Made by a program: the position numbers and the translations under genes. The notes beneath the pieces were generated by a model, which saw nothing but the letters and a program-made list of their open reading frames with translations, searched no databases and had not been told where the DNA came from. This document shows, piece by piece, positions 1-8,634 of a stretch of DNA of 64,000 nt. Every line of letters starts with the position of its first letter. Positions within the stretch are counted from its first letter, which is position 1. Source of the stretch: Rhodospirillales bacterium (GTDB taxonomy: Bacteria; Pseudomonadota; Alphaproteobacteria; Micavibrionales; Micavibrionaceae); NCBI GenBank assembly GCA_020638175.1, contig JACKJA010000002.1:434001-498000 (forward strand), read 5' to 3'.

Positions 1-1
1 C

Positions 2-670
2 GCGGATGCGGCGCGGCTGTTTATCCTCTCTGACTCTCCGCCCGAACGCGATATTGAGTGGACCGAGTCCGGGATCGAGGGTGCATGGCGCTATGTGAAT
101 AAATTGTACAAGAGCGTAGCCGCCGCGATTGACGGTTTGCCGGCGGCGGGCGTGGCAACGCCGGATAAATTCACCGATTCTGCGCTGGATCTGCGCCGGA
201 AGTCTCACCAGACGGCGGCGGGAGTGGCCGATGATATCGAAGCGTTCCTGATGAATAAGGCGGTAGCCAAAGTCCGGGAATTGTCTAACGCTATCGATGC
301 TTTCAAACCATCCGATGATGCTGGTAAATGGGCGTTGCGCGAGGCCATCGAAGTGCTGGTGCAATGCATGAATCCGATGATGCCGCATCTGGCTGAAGGG
401 CTGTGGCAAAAGCTCGGTCATGAGGCAATGCTGGTGGATACCAAATGGCCGCAGGCCGATAAATCCCTGATGCAGGCCGACACGGTTTCGATCGCCGTGC
501 AGGTCAATGGCAAGCTCCGGGCGACGATTACACTGCCCAAAGATGCCGATCGGAAACAGGCCGAGGAAATAGCGCTGTCCGAACCGGGCGTTCAGAAATT
601 CACGGATGGCAAACAAATTCGCAAGGTGATTGTTGTACCGAACAGGATTGTCAATGTTGTTGTTGGCTAG
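2..670 (+). CDS. leuS: Leucyl-tRNA synthetase, C-terminal part (cut by window edge)
   Basis: C-terminal end of a class Ia leucyl-tRNA synthetase, which charges tRNA-Leu in the cytoplasm. The frame is open from base 2, reading DAARLFILSDSPPERDIEWT and then an anticodon-binding helical domain (WRYVNKLYKS near the start, 'MNPMMPHLAEGLW' in the middle) and the terminal VQVNGKLR segment, all typical of LeuS. The catalytic core with HIGH and KMSKS lies upstream and is not in the window. The next gene, lptE, starts inside its last codons, so the two are translationally linked, as in many alphaproteobacteria. Family identity is clear; only the end of the gene can be judged. Confidence 0.95.
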   Translation, partial: ADAARLFILSDSPPERDIEWTESGIEGAWRYVNKLYKSVAAAIDGLPAAGVATPDKFTDSALDLRRKSHQTAAGVADDIEAFLMNKAVAKVRELSNAIDAFKPSDDAGKWALREAIEVLVQCMNPMMPHLAEGLWQKLGHEAMLVDTKWPQADKSLMQADTVSIAVQVNGKLRATITLPKDADRKQAEEIALSEPGVQKFTDGKQIRKVIVVPNRIVNVVVG

Positions 671-1169
671 ATATTTTGCCTTTGCGGGCGTTTTGTTTGT
701 GCTGTCCGCCTGCGGGTTTTCACCCATGTACGGCAGTCATAGTGCCATGGAAAGCGCCGCTGTCAGCGGCCAGATGGACCGGATCTACATTGATAATATC
801 AAGGATCGCTCCGGCCAGTTTTTGCGCAACGCCCTGATCGACCGGTTTTACAAATCCGGCAGGCCCGCCGATCCGCTGTATACGCTGGAAATTAAGCCTG
901 TTGAAGAGCGCATAACCGATCTCGACATTACCAAAACATCCGACGCGACGCGGGCGCAACTGCGATTGGACACAGAGATGACGCTGGTTGATAAAACGAC
1001 CGGGGAAACGCTGCTCAAACGCGAATTAATGGCCATGACCAGCTTTAACATCCTGGAGGGGCGGTTTACCACGCGCGTGTCCGAGCGCAACGCCCGGGAA
1101 AATGCCCTGAACGATCTGGCGCGCCAGATTGAATTGCAGTTAGCGCTGTATTTTGATCGTCGGCCTTAA
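654..1169 (+). CDS. lptE: LPS-assembly lipoprotein LptE
   Basis: Outer-membrane lipoprotein that plugs the LptD barrel and helps insert lipopolysaccharide. The protein of 171 residues opens with a hydrophobic signal and a lipobox (LSAC, Cys20), followed by the GFSPMYG segment seen in LptE. I chose the ATG at 654, because it gives a normal-length lipoprotein signal; a TTG at 630 in the same frame would add eight residues. The start lies 17 bases inside leuS. The order leuS-lptE-holA is usual in this class, but here another gene separates lptE from holA. Known family role; no unusual residues seen. Confidence 0.92.
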   Translation: MLLLARYFAFAGVLFVLSACGFSPMYGSHSAMESAAVSGQMDRIYIDNIKDRSGQFLRNALIDRFYKSGRPADPLYTLEIKPVEERITDLDITKTSDATRAQLRLDTEMTLVDKTTGETLLKRELMAMTSFNILEGRFTTRVSERNARENALNDLARQIELQLALYFDRRP

Positions 1170-1179
1170 CTTTTATTTC

Positions 1180-1209
1180 TTGACAAAAAAGCCCCTTTTC
1201 CTGTTTTAT
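1180..1209 (+). promoter_or_regulatory. Possible sigma70-type promoter for the GCS-like gene
   Basis: TTGACA at 1180-1185 is followed after 18 bases by TTTTAT at 1204-1209. It would start transcription in the 245-base gap after lptE and give a leader of about 200 bases to the gene at 1416. The -35 is perfect and the -10 is weak, so this is only a candidate. Confidence 0.35.
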
Positions 1210-1287
1210 TATTTCTCATAAAAATAAAAAATGACAATGGCGGCTAATATAATGATTTTATCGACCAACAGCATGATGATGCGTCCC

Positions 1288-1322
1288 GGCAGAGGATAGG
1301 CTCCTCTGCCACGCGAAGTGGC
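1288..1322 (+). promoter_or_regulatory. Two mutually exclusive hairpins in the leader of the GCS-like gene
   Basis: Hairpin A pairs 1288-1296 (GGCAGAGGA) with 1302-1310 (TCCTCTGCC), nine perfect pairs around a 5-base loop. Hairpin B pairs 1308-1312 (GCCAC) with 1318-1322 (GTGGC) around GCGAA. Both use bases 1308-1310, so they cannot form together fully. This is the geometry of a switching leader, though no known riboswitch class is recognised. Confidence 0.4.
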
Positions 1323-1415
1323 TGTGGCGATAAAGCGCTCCCCAAAATAATCAAGAACAGAATAGCAGAGCTGAAATAAGGCCCGGGAGCCTTTTAGAAT
1401 AGAGGAATAAATATT

Positions 1416-2810
1416 ATGTCAAATATAGACCGCGACCGCACAGTGCTGGCAGGGCCGGAAGATACGCGCTCTGAATTTACGCGGGGCGCGGACGTGCCTA
1501 TGGCGGGGCTGGAATTCGAACAGCAGCTTTTCAGTGGCAGTCGTCCAATGGACGTTGAAACATTTGAAGCCTTGGCCGGTCATGTTGAAACGAGGGTCTG
1601 TGCCGAGGCCAGCGCCCAGACATTCGAAGTCAATAGCGGCCACCCTTTTGCCAAAGGGGAAGAGCAGGCCTGTGTCGATGAAATTCTGGCCCAGCATAGC
1701 GATGTTATGAAAGGGGCCATGGATTTGTGCCTGATGGCCAGCCCTTTTGCCGTTTTCCCGACAACAAATTACCAGACTCTTTGTGAAAATATTCACCCGC
1801 GTCCGCGGTCCCAGACATTTTTAAAATTTTTCACGGAAAAAAAACCGGAACGGGCCCGTTATTTTACGACAGTAAGCGGCATACAAAGTTCCCACAGTCC
1901 GGCGTCGCCGGGCGCGGCTCTTCGGTATTACAGCCGTTTGGCGCATTTAACGCCGCTGATCGCCACGGCTCTGAGCACAACGCCGCCTTATGCTTTTGAT
2001 GATAACGATCAATTCACAGCGATTAAAAACAATCTGGCGCACAAGCGCCGTCTGGATGCTTGCGGGATCGAAGGGGCATTTGCCCCGGCGCTGTGGGATG
2101 CCAAAGACTGGTCGGAAGAAGAAGGCCGGAAATTTATGGAGGCTTATAACGACCTGATCTGGGATACGCCGCTATTTTGCCATATCGATCCGGATACCGG
2201 CTGTGAAACGCTTTTCAATGACATGGCCATGCACAGCTTGCGCGAATTGCCGCCAGAGATGCATACCCGCGCCAATTTTAATCTGGCGTCTTCTGTCCAG
2301 TATCAGCTCATCAGCATTTCCGCCTTGCCGCCGGGCGTTCCGGGCCGCCGGGTGGAAACCCGCTTTATTGATAACGGCGACAATTACCAGGTCAAATCTC
2401 TGGCGGGTCTGACCTTTGCCCTCGCATTTGATGAAGAGTTTGGCGCGGCGACGGACGCTTTCCTGAAAAGCGCCGGATACAGCCCGGAGCGGCCGGGGGA
2501 TAGCAAAGGCTTGCTTTTGCGTGATGTAGAACGGCTTTGTTATGATTACAGCAGTCTTCATACTCTGACATTCGGCAAGCTGGATATGCATTTGGCGGCC
2601 AAGCGGCTCTCCAGAACGCTTGATAAATTCTGTGATCGTTATCCGCTTTTACAGCCCTTGACGAAAGCGCTGGCAAAGGGAGAGACGCCGGCTTTGCATT
2701 TCCGCAAAGAGTTCCCCGATCCGGAGTTTTTCTGTACAGAGTTCCATGCGCAACGTTTGGGAAAACATCCCTTTAAGCCTACTCAAGGACAAAAGCTTGC
2801 GCTAAGCTAG
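1416..2810 (+). CDS. Divergent glutamate-cysteine ligase-like (GCS2/YbdK-type) protein
   Basis: A 464-residue cytoplasmic protein. Its layout resembles carboxylate-amine ligases of the GCS superfamily: an early LEFEQQLF segment (like the VGVEEEF opening of YbdK), then FEVNSGHPF, then a central 'TVSGIQSSHSPASPGAALRY' region followed by a leucine-rich helix and TTPPYAFDDND (like the ALSASSPFW.G.D segment), and finally VETRFIDNGDNYQVKSLAGL (like the E.R..D......LA.L end). If the assignment holds it would form a gamma-glutamyl or similar amide bond using ATP. It ends 4 bases before holA and probably shares its transcript. Similarity is by eye and distant, so substrate and activity are unknown. 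Confidence 0.5.
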   Translation: MSNIDRDRTVLAGPEDTRSEFTRGADVPMAGLEFEQQLFSGSRPMDVETFEALAGHVETRVCAEASAQTFEVNSGHPFAKGEEQACVDEILAQHSDVMKGAMDLCLMASPFAVFPTTNYQTLCENIHPRPRSQTFLKFFTEKKPERARYFTTVSGIQSSHSPASPGAALRYYSRLAHLTPLIATALSTTPPYAFDDNDQFTAIKNNLAHKRRLDACGIEGAFAPALWDAKDWSEEEGRKFMEAYNDLIWDTPLFCHIDPDTGCETLFNDMAMHSLRELPPEMHTRANFNLASSVQYQLISISALPPGVPGRRVETRFIDNGDNYQVKSLAGLTFALAFDEEFGAATDAFLKSAGYSPERPGDSKGLLLRDVERLCYDYSSLHTLTFGKLDMHLAAKRLSRTLDKFCDRYPLLQPLTKALAKGETPALHFRKEFPDPEFFCTEFHAQRLGKHPFKPTQGQKLALS

Positions 2811-2814
2811 GCGC

Positions 2815-3837
2815 ATGAAACTCTCATTCAGGGATATTGAGCCATTCGTCAAGCGCCCCGATCCGGCGGCGCGGGTTGTTCTCGTCTATGGACCGGACAA
2901 CGGGCTGATGAAGGAGCGCGCCGGGATCATTGGTAAAACAGTGGTTGCCGACCTGAACGACCCGTTCAATGCCGTGACGCTCAGTGCTGACCAGCTCTCT
3001 GAAGATCCGGCGCGTCTGGCCGATGAAGCGGGGGCGATGTCGATGATGGGCGGCGCCCGCCTGATCCGGATCGAGGATGGCGCAGACAAGCTCACCCCGC
3101 TGATAAAGGAATATCTTGAGTTGCCCAGCGATCAAAACCTCGTGGTGATTGAGGCCGGGGAGCTGGGAACCAAATCATCCTTGCGCAAACTTTGTGAATC
3201 CGCCAAAAACGCGGCGGCCTTGCCGTGCTACGTCGAAGACGAACGCGGCGTGTCCGGTATTATCCGGGATATGCTGCGCGAAGCCGGAATGGGCGCCGAT
3301 CCCGACGCTGTGTCGTGGCTGGCTTCGGTCCTGACCGGTGACCGGGCGCGGGCACGGGCGGAAATTGACAAACTGGTGACCTATATGGGGCCGGGCGCGG
3401 GCGGCAAGGTCACGCTGGCCGATGCACAGGCTTGTTGCGGCGGGGTAGGTGATGGTTCGCTTGATGATCTGGTTTATGGCACTGGCGGGGGCCAGAGTGC
3501 GCTGGCGCTTAAATCCTATACAAGGCTGCTGGAGGAAGGCGTGCCGGTGATCGTGGTTTTACGGTCCCTGCAAAATCATTTCCGCCGCCTGCATCAGGTC
3601 AAAGCCGCGATGCAGGAGGGTAACCCTATGGACGTCGCCATGAAAACCCTTTCCCCGCCGATATTTTTTAAACAGGCGGATCAATTCAAGGCCCAGACCA
3701 ATCGTTGGTCTATGCCCGGCTTGCAAAAAGCAATGGCCCGCGTTGCCGAGATTGAGGCCCAGTGCAAGCAAACCGGCACCCCTGTTGAAACCTTGTGCGG
3801 TCAGATGCTTTTGGGCCTGAGCAAGATGAAGGGATGA
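2815..3837 (+). CDS. holA: DNA polymerase III subunit delta
   Basis: Clamp-loader delta subunit, which opens the beta sliding clamp during replication. At 340 residues it has the usual length. It begins MKLSFRDIEPFV and has the characteristic VVLVYGPDNGLMKERA segment (residues about 22-37) of the AAA+-like but ATPase-dead delta family, followed by the C-terminal collar domain (ending ETLCGQMLLGLSKMKG). It follows the GCS-like gene by 4 bases. The usual parB neighbour is absent; instead two unrecognised genes follow, and a decayed copy of this gene's last bases is found near 4.7 kb. Confidence 0.93.
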   Translation: MKLSFRDIEPFVKRPDPAARVVLVYGPDNGLMKERAGIIGKTVVADLNDPFNAVTLSADQLSEDPARLADEAGAMSMMGGARLIRIEDGADKLTPLIKEYLELPSDQNLVVIEAGELGTKSSLRKLCESAKNAAALPCYVEDERGVSGIIRDMLREAGMGADPDAVSWLASVLTGDRARARAEIDKLVTYMGPGAGGKVTLADAQACCGGVGDGSLDDLVYGTGGGQSALALKSYTRLLEEGVPVIVVLRSLQNHFRRLHQVKAAMQEGNPMDVAMKTLSPPIFFKQADQFKAQTNRWSMPGLQKAMARVAEIEAQCKQTGTPVETLCGQMLLGLSKMKG

Positions 3838-3933
3838 GTTCCCAAAACATAAAGCGTTGATTGCTATTTTCTGAAATAAACTTCCAATCAGGAGTTTTCC
3901 TCAGAAATATTATTACCGCGATCAGATAGAATT

Positions 3934-3962
3934 TTGATAATATCTGAAAAAGAGATTATACA
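3934..3962 (+). promoter_or_regulatory. Possible promoter between holA and a terminator
   Basis: TTGATA (3934-3939), 17-base spacer, TATACA (3957-3962). A start near 3969 would run into the terminator at 4004-4029, so it would give a transcript of only about 60 bases unless there is read-through into the gene at 4080. Confidence 0.3.
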
Positions 3963-4003
3963 GATAATGTAGAGGTTTGGATTCAAAGAGTCTTTTCAAA
4001 CAA

Positions 4004-4029
4004 ACGCCCCCGCCGGGGGTGTATTTTTT
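4004..4029 (+). terminator. Rho-independent terminator
   Basis: ACGCCCCC (4004-4011) pairs with GGGGGTGT (4015-4022), with one G-T pair and a 3-base loop, followed by A and six T. It most likely ends the leuS-lptE-holA transcription unit. Confidence 0.7.
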
Positions 4030-4079
4030 CGGTATTGTAAACAGCCGTGCAAAAAACACATCAATTTTTACAGGAACAA

Positions 4080-4646
4080 ATGGCTGATAATGCTCGGATC
4101 AGTTTTGATCTCGTGGCCGCCCGTGCGTTTGCGCAGGTCTGCGAAGCCCATCCTGAGAACCCGCATTTGCCCAAGGTGTTTAACCACTATGCCGTGGATG
4201 ATGGTTGTTACGTAACGGAATGCGAACCGCTGCTGTCTTTTGAGCACCTTCCCGAAGACCAGGCAGGCGTTCTCTCTGGGCCGGTGCGGGCGATGACCAG
4301 CCTTGCTCGGATGGATCGTTATCCGGCTGATCGGGATCACGGGGACCCGCATGCGTGTTTGCAACAGGACGAAATGTTCATGGCGGCTTTGGGCTTGTTA
4401 TCCGATAAAGCCTGGCAAGTGACAAATGAACAAGACAGGCTGTGCCTGACATTCAACTGCCGGAATCGCCACATTCGTTTCCGGATGGATGATAAAACCG
4501 GAATGTTAACCCCGGTATTCGAACAACCTTTCTCTACAAAAACGGCCACAGAAACCAGACGGGCGATGATCGGAAAACAACAGCAAACCTTTGAACCGCA
4601 TAAGCCCGCTGATTATTTTCCGTCTCCGCGCCGCGCTTACGGCTGA
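4080..4646 (+). CDS. Hypothetical cytoplasmic protein, 188 residues
   Basis: No family recognised. The ATG at 4080 is preceded by AGGAAC at a good distance and gives MADNARISFDLVAARAFAQ; an upstream GTG at 4047 is possible but has no ribosome site. No signal peptide or membrane segment is visible; the protein is mixed alpha/beta in character with a Pro/Arg-rich tail (PADYFPSPRRAYG). It sits between the holA terminator and a decayed holA 3' fragment at 4699-4732, so it may have arrived by an insertion or duplication next to holA. Confidence 0.65.
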   Translation: MADNARISFDLVAARAFAQVCEAHPENPHLPKVFNHYAVDDGCYVTECEPLLSFEHLPEDQAGVLSGPVRAMTSLARMDRYPADRDHGDPHACLQQDEMFMAALGLLSDKAWQVTNEQDRLCLTFNCRNRHIRFRMDDKTGMLTPVFEQPFSTKTATETRRAMIGKQQQTFEPHKPADYFPSPRRAYG

Positions 4647-4698
4647 TATCCTGCGCGCCGCAAGATTTTCTGATACAAAAAACCAGTGATAGCTCCGC

Positions 4699-4732
4699 GT
4701 TGGAACCCTGTGCGGCCAGATGAAGGGATGAG
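4699..4732 (+). pseudogene. Decayed copy of the holA 3' end
   Basis: Read in one frame this stretch gives VGTLCGQMKG-stop, against VETLCGQM...MKG-stop at the end of holA (3784-3837). The last 15 bases, AGATGAAGGGATGAG, are identical at 4718-4732 and 3824-3838, and 21 internal bases are missing. It marks an old duplication or insertion boundary about 0.9 kb from holA. Confidence 0.6.
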
Positions 4733-4819
4733 CCCGAGCCTGTTTTTATTGACATAGTGTAATCTATCGGCAATAACCAATACTGATTTTTCATAGAATA
4801 AAAAACAAAGAAAAACCCC

Positions 4820-5464
4820 ATGTCCGATCAATCAACCAAAAACGATCCGCTTTCCGGCCATTTTGCCCCCATTTCAGGAAAAGAAGAAGAGCGGGGCTTG
4901 TTTAATGCCCTTATGGCCATTGGAAAAGAACAATTCGATAATATGGCGAACTATATCGAATGGTACGGGATGCAATTAGGGTTTATGAAGGAAAATTCTG
5001 AGGCTCACCGTCAGGAAATAACAAGTATGGTAAAGGCGCTGGATGAGCAGAAAAAAAGACCACTGGAGGTTTTTGAGGCCATATCGGAATTTATAAGTCA
5101 TGATCTTCGTGAGATGAGAACAGCTCTTTTAAACTGGGTCGAGCTGGACGATAACTCATGGCCGGCGGCGGCCAATAAAAAAGAAATCAAGCGTCCCCTC
5201 GATCTATGGACGGACAGTTCACTTGATGTCACCGATTTTATGGAAGAATTCCTGCAGCTGGATGCCACGTTGGCTGATAACTACTACGAAGGTATTCCCC
5301 AAGAAACAATGGCTGGACACCTGAACGAGATGGCGCTGCGGCTCGCGGAAACCGTAACGGCGTTCTCTATTGCTATGATAAGAACGGAAGAGCTGCGCCG
5401 CGCAATAGAAAAAGAGCGGAAACATTTTTCAAAAGTAAATGCTCCCGCTCTTCGCAATGTATAA
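4820..5464 (+). CDS. Hypothetical protein, 214 residues, helical
   Basis: Unrecognised. The sequence is strongly helical and charged, with no signal peptide or membrane segment. Residues about 25-75 (from ERGLFNALMAIGKEQFDNM on) and the C-terminal third (LRLAETVTAFSIAMIRTEELRRAIEKE) look like coiled or bundled helices; the bulk is rich in Glu and Lys. A TTGACA lies at 4749-4754 but lacks a good -10 partner. The gene is convergent with metE (7 bases between their ends). No functional statement can be supported. Confidence 0.7.
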   Translation: MSDQSTKNDPLSGHFAPISGKEEERGLFNALMAIGKEQFDNMANYIEWYGMQLGFMKENSEAHRQEITSMVKALDEQKKRPLEVFEAISEFISHDLREMRTALLNWVELDDNSWPAAANKKEIKRPLDLWTDSSLDVTDFMEEFLQLDATLADNYYEGIPQETMAGHLNEMALRLAETVTAFSIAMIRTEELRRAIEKERKHFSKVNAPALRNV

Positions 5465-5471
5465 CTAGACC

Positions 5472-7763
5472 CTAAGCCGCTTTTTCCTTTTCGGCTTTTG
5501 CGCGCATGGCTTTTGCGGCGTCCACCATGTTTTTCAGTGACGGTTCAACCTCGGCCCAGCCGCGGGTCTTGAGTCCGCAGTCCGGGTTCACCCACAGCTG
5601 CTTGGCCGGGATATGGCTCAGCGCCGCTTCCAGCAATTCAACCTGCTCTTCGACCGACGGAACCCGCGGGGAGTGAATGTCATAGACGCCCGGCCCGATC
5701 TCGTTCGGATAGTGATAGGTTTCAAACGCTTCGAGAAGCTCCATGTGTGAACGCGAGCTTTCAATCGAAATCACATCGGCATCCATCGCCCCGATCGCCT
5801 CGATCATGTCGTTGAACTCGGAATAACACATGTGAGTGTGGATTTGCGTTGTGTCTTTCGCAACGGCCACCGACAGGCGGAAGGCATTCACCGCCCATTC
5901 CAGATACGCATCCCATTCGCCGCGGCGCAGGGGCAGCCCCTCACGGATCGCCGGCTCGTCCATCTGGATCGATGTGATCCCGGCGGCTTCCAGATCAGCG
6001 ACTTCATCGCGCAGGGCCAGCGCAATCTGGTTGCAGGTTTTGCTACGCGACTGGTCGTTCCGCACAAAGGACCATTGCAGGATCGTGACCGGCCCGGTCA
6101 ACATCCCCTTCATCGGCTTGGCCGTCAGGCTCTGCGCGTATTTCGACCACTCAACCGTCATAGGGTCGGGACGGCTCACATCACCGTAAATGATCGGCGG
6201 TTTGACACAGCGCGAACCGTAAGACTGTACCCAGCCGTTTTTCGTGAAAGCAAAACCGGAAAGCTGTTCGCCAAAATATTCGACCATGTCGTTGCGTTCC
6301 GGTTCGCCATGAACCAGAACATCAAGATCAATCTCTTCCTGAAACCGGACGACGGCTTCGATTTCTTTTTTCATGGATGTTTCATAAGCGGCCAGATCCA
6401 TTTCACCTTTTTTGAAGTCAGCCCGCGCTTTACGGATTTCCGGCGTTTGCGGGAAAGAACCGATGGTCGTGGTCGGGAACAGCGGCTGGCCGAGCGCTTC
6501 ATGTTGCAGCGGCGCGCGCTTTGCAAACGGGCTGACCCGGTCGAACATATCCGGCACGATGGCGGCGATACGGCTTTTCACGGCGGCATTGTGAATCCGG
6601 GCAGAACTTTTCCGATCGGCAACCACGGCATCTGAATCGGCCAGGGCGCCGGTGATGGAATCGCGCCCCTCATTGACCCCCTTGGCGAGTGCAGCAATTT
6701 CATCAAGTTTTTGTTTGGCAAACGCCAGCCAGTTCTTGATATCAGCATCCAGTTCCGTTTCGACATCCAGATCAATCGGGCTGTGCAAAAGGGAGCAAGA
6801 CGGGCCCACCATGACACGCTCTGACCCGATATGCGTCACGACATCTTCGGCGATTTTCAGCGAAGCGCTCAGATCATTTTTCCAGATATTACGCCCGTCG
6901 ATCAGACCCAGTGACAGGCTCATGCCTTCCGGGATAAACGCCAGCGCATCTTTGTATTGCTCCGGCGCGCGGACGAGATCAAGGTGAACGGCCTGAACCG
7001 GCAAGGACAAGGCAATCTCCATATTATCGCCCAGATCGCCAAAATAAGTGGCAAGGAAAACGTTCAGCCCCGGCGCAGCATTTTTTAGTCTTTCATAGGC
7101 CGGTTTGTAAGCGTCTTTTGCCCAGTCCGGCAGGTCGAGGAGCAGCGCTGGCTCGTCAATCTGCACCCAGCTCACGCCCATTTCATGCAGCCGCGATAAA
7201 ATCTCTTCATAAACCGGCAGGATTTTATCCAGCAGCGTCGATACGCAGAAATCACCACGTGCCTTGCCGAGCAGCAGGAACGTTAGCGGGCCGACCAGAA
7301 CGGGCTTGGTTTCAACCCCGGCGGCTTTGGCCTCTTCGTAGGCATGAAAAATATGTTCGCAGGACAGCTTAAAATCCTGATCTTTTTCAAACTCAGGAAC
7401 GATATAGTGATAGTTGGTATCGAACCATTTGGTCATTTCCATCGCGGCAATACCCTCGGCACCGCGGGCCATGGCGAAATAAAGATCGTTGCCGACGGAC
7501 CCACCATCCCATTTAAAACGCGGAGGAACACACCCCAGCGTTGCGGCCATACTCAGCACATGGTCGTACATGCAAAAATCATGAGACGGTATCTGGTCAA
7601 TTCCGGATTCTTTTTGCATTTGCCAGTGACGCATCCGCAGCTCCCGCGAAGTCTCCTTCAGGGCTTCTTTTGATAGGTTGCCTTTCCAGTAGGCTTCAAC
7701 AGCTTTTTTCAACTCGCGATTAACGCCGACGCGGGGAAATCCAAGGTTTGTCGAGAGGACCAT
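5472..7763 (-). CDS. metE: Cobalamin-independent methionine synthase
   Basis: Transfers the methyl group of 5-methyltetrahydropteroyl-triglutamate to homocysteine, making methionine without B12. The 763-residue protein begins MVLSTNLGFPRVGVNRELKK and contains the C-terminal zinc site: HTHMC (His and Cys), the Glu of 'ISIESSRSH', and the Cys of NPDCGLKTRGW. I placed the start at the ATG 7761-7763, which has a GAAGGAGAC ribosome site directly upstream; the frame stays open for 24 more codons but these do not look coding. It lies 34 bases after metF in the same direction, so metF supplies its methyl donor. No B12 or SAM riboswitch is visible in the short gap. Confidence 0.97.
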   Translation of the reverse strand: MVLSTNLGFPRVGVNRELKKAVEAYWKGNLSKEALKETSRELRMRHWQMQKESGIDQIPSHDFCMYDHVLSMAATLGCVPPRFKWDGGSVGNDLYFAMARGAEGIAAMEMTKWFDTNYHYIVPEFEKDQDFKLSCEHIFHAYEEAKAAGVETKPVLVGPLTFLLLGKARGDFCVSTLLDKILPVYEEILSRLHEMGVSWVQIDEPALLLDLPDWAKDAYKPAYERLKNAAPGLNVFLATYFGDLGDNMEIALSLPVQAVHLDLVRAPEQYKDALAFIPEGMSLSLGLIDGRNIWKNDLSASLKIAEDVVTHIGSERVMVGPSCSLLHSPIDLDVETELDADIKNWLAFAKQKLDEIAALAKGVNEGRDSITGALADSDAVVADRKSSARIHNAAVKSRIAAIVPDMFDRVSPFAKRAPLQHEALGQPLFPTTTIGSFPQTPEIRKARADFKKGEMDLAAYETSMKKEIEAVVRFQEEIDLDVLVHGEPERNDMVEYFGEQLSGFAFTKNGWVQSYGSRCVKPPIIYGDVSRPDPMTVEWSKYAQSLTAKPMKGMLTGPVTILQWSFVRNDQSRSKTCNQIALALRDEVADLEAAGITSIQMDEPAIREGLPLRRGEWDAYLEWAVNAFRLSVAVAKDTTQIHTHMCYSEFNDMIEAIGAMDADVISIESSRSHMELLEAFETYHYPNEIGPGVYDIHSPRVPSVEEQVELLEAALSHIPAKQLWVNPDCGLKTRGWAEVEPSLKNMVDAAKAMRAKAEKEKAA

Positions 7764-7797
7764 TTTTGTCTCCTTCAGGTTTGAAATAGTGAATGCA

Positions 7798-8634
7798 TTA
7801 CACGGCAAGGCCGCCCGCTTTGCAAGCTTTAACAATCATGTTGGCTTTGTTCAGCGTGTAAAAATGAATATGCTCTACGCCGCCGTCAATCATGGCGCGC
7901 ACCTGCTTATCCAGAATATCTTGTGCGGTTTTTGCCGCGTCCTGTTCATTCAATCCGGCAAAGCGTTCTGTCAACCATTGCGGCACATGCGCGCCGCACC
8001 GGTCGGCAAAGCTGCACATCCGGTCAAAATCACCGATTGGCAAAAGACCGGGGACAATGGGGGTTATAATACCGCTGTTCCGGCATTGCGTAACAAAATC
8101 AAAAAACGCGGCATCATTGAAAAAGAACTGGGTAATCGCTCTGTCAGCCCCGGCATCGCATTTCAGCTTTAACGCTTTTATATCGGCATCCAGTGAGGGT
8201 GCGTCCGGGTGCTTTTCCGGGTAAGCGCCAACCGAGATTTCAAAATCATGCTGCACTTTCAGGGCTTCAACAAAATCACTGGTGTACTGGAAATAATCGG
8301 CATCCGTATCCAGCGGCCACGAAAGGTCGTCGGGCAAATCCCCGCGCAAGGCAACAATATGCCGGATTCCGTTCCCCCACAACATATCTGTCATTGCCAT
8401 TAATTCTTCTTTTGGCGTGCCGATAAAAGTCAAATGAGAAGCGACAGGTATCCCGGTCTTGTCCTGCATGGCGATGACCATCTCTTGCGTCCACTCACGC
8501 GTTGTTCCGCCCGCGCCATAAGTCATAGTCATAAAGGTCGGCTTCAGGGCGGCGAGTGTTTCAAACTCGCCCCAGAACGCTTCCCGTGCCGCGTCGCTTT
8601 TCGGCGGAAAAAATTCAAAACTAAACGTCGTCAT
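7798..8634 (-). CDS. metF: Methylenetetrahydrofolate reductase
   Basis: FAD-dependent reduction of 5,10-methylene-THF to 5-methyl-THF. The 278-residue TIM-barrel protein begins with the family's SFEFFPPKS signature, has TYGAGGTTRE (residues about 39-48) and VGAYPEKHPDAPS, and a Gln/Phe-rich 'ITQFFFND' strand. Length is normal for bacterial MetF. Its ATG overlaps the stop of the upstream purine nucleoside phosphorylase gene by 4 bases (ATGA), and metE follows, so the three form one operon. Confidence 0.96.
   Translation of the reverse strand: MTTFSFEFFPPKSDAAREAFWGEFETLAALKPTFMTMTYGAGGTTREWTQEMVIAMQDKTGIPVASHLTFIGTPKEELMAMTDMLWGNGIRHIVALRGDLPDDLSWPLDTDADYFQYTSDFVEALKVQHDFEISVGAYPEKHPDAPSLDADIKALKLKCDAGADRAITQFFFNDAAFFDFVTQCRNSGIITPIVPGLLPIGDFDRMCSFADRCGAHVPQWLTERFAGLNEQDAAKTAQDILDKQVRAMIDGGVEHIHFYTLNKANMIVKACKAGGLAV

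Noticed and set aside
5832..6635. Long plus-strand open frame opposite metE
   Set aside because: It lies fully inside the clear metE gene; composition is that of an antisense shadow with many Arg and His.
7764..7797. Possible SAM or cobalamin riboswitch before metE
   Set aside because: The gap between metF and metE is 34 bases, and the PNP-guaA gap is only 69; neither can hold a known class.
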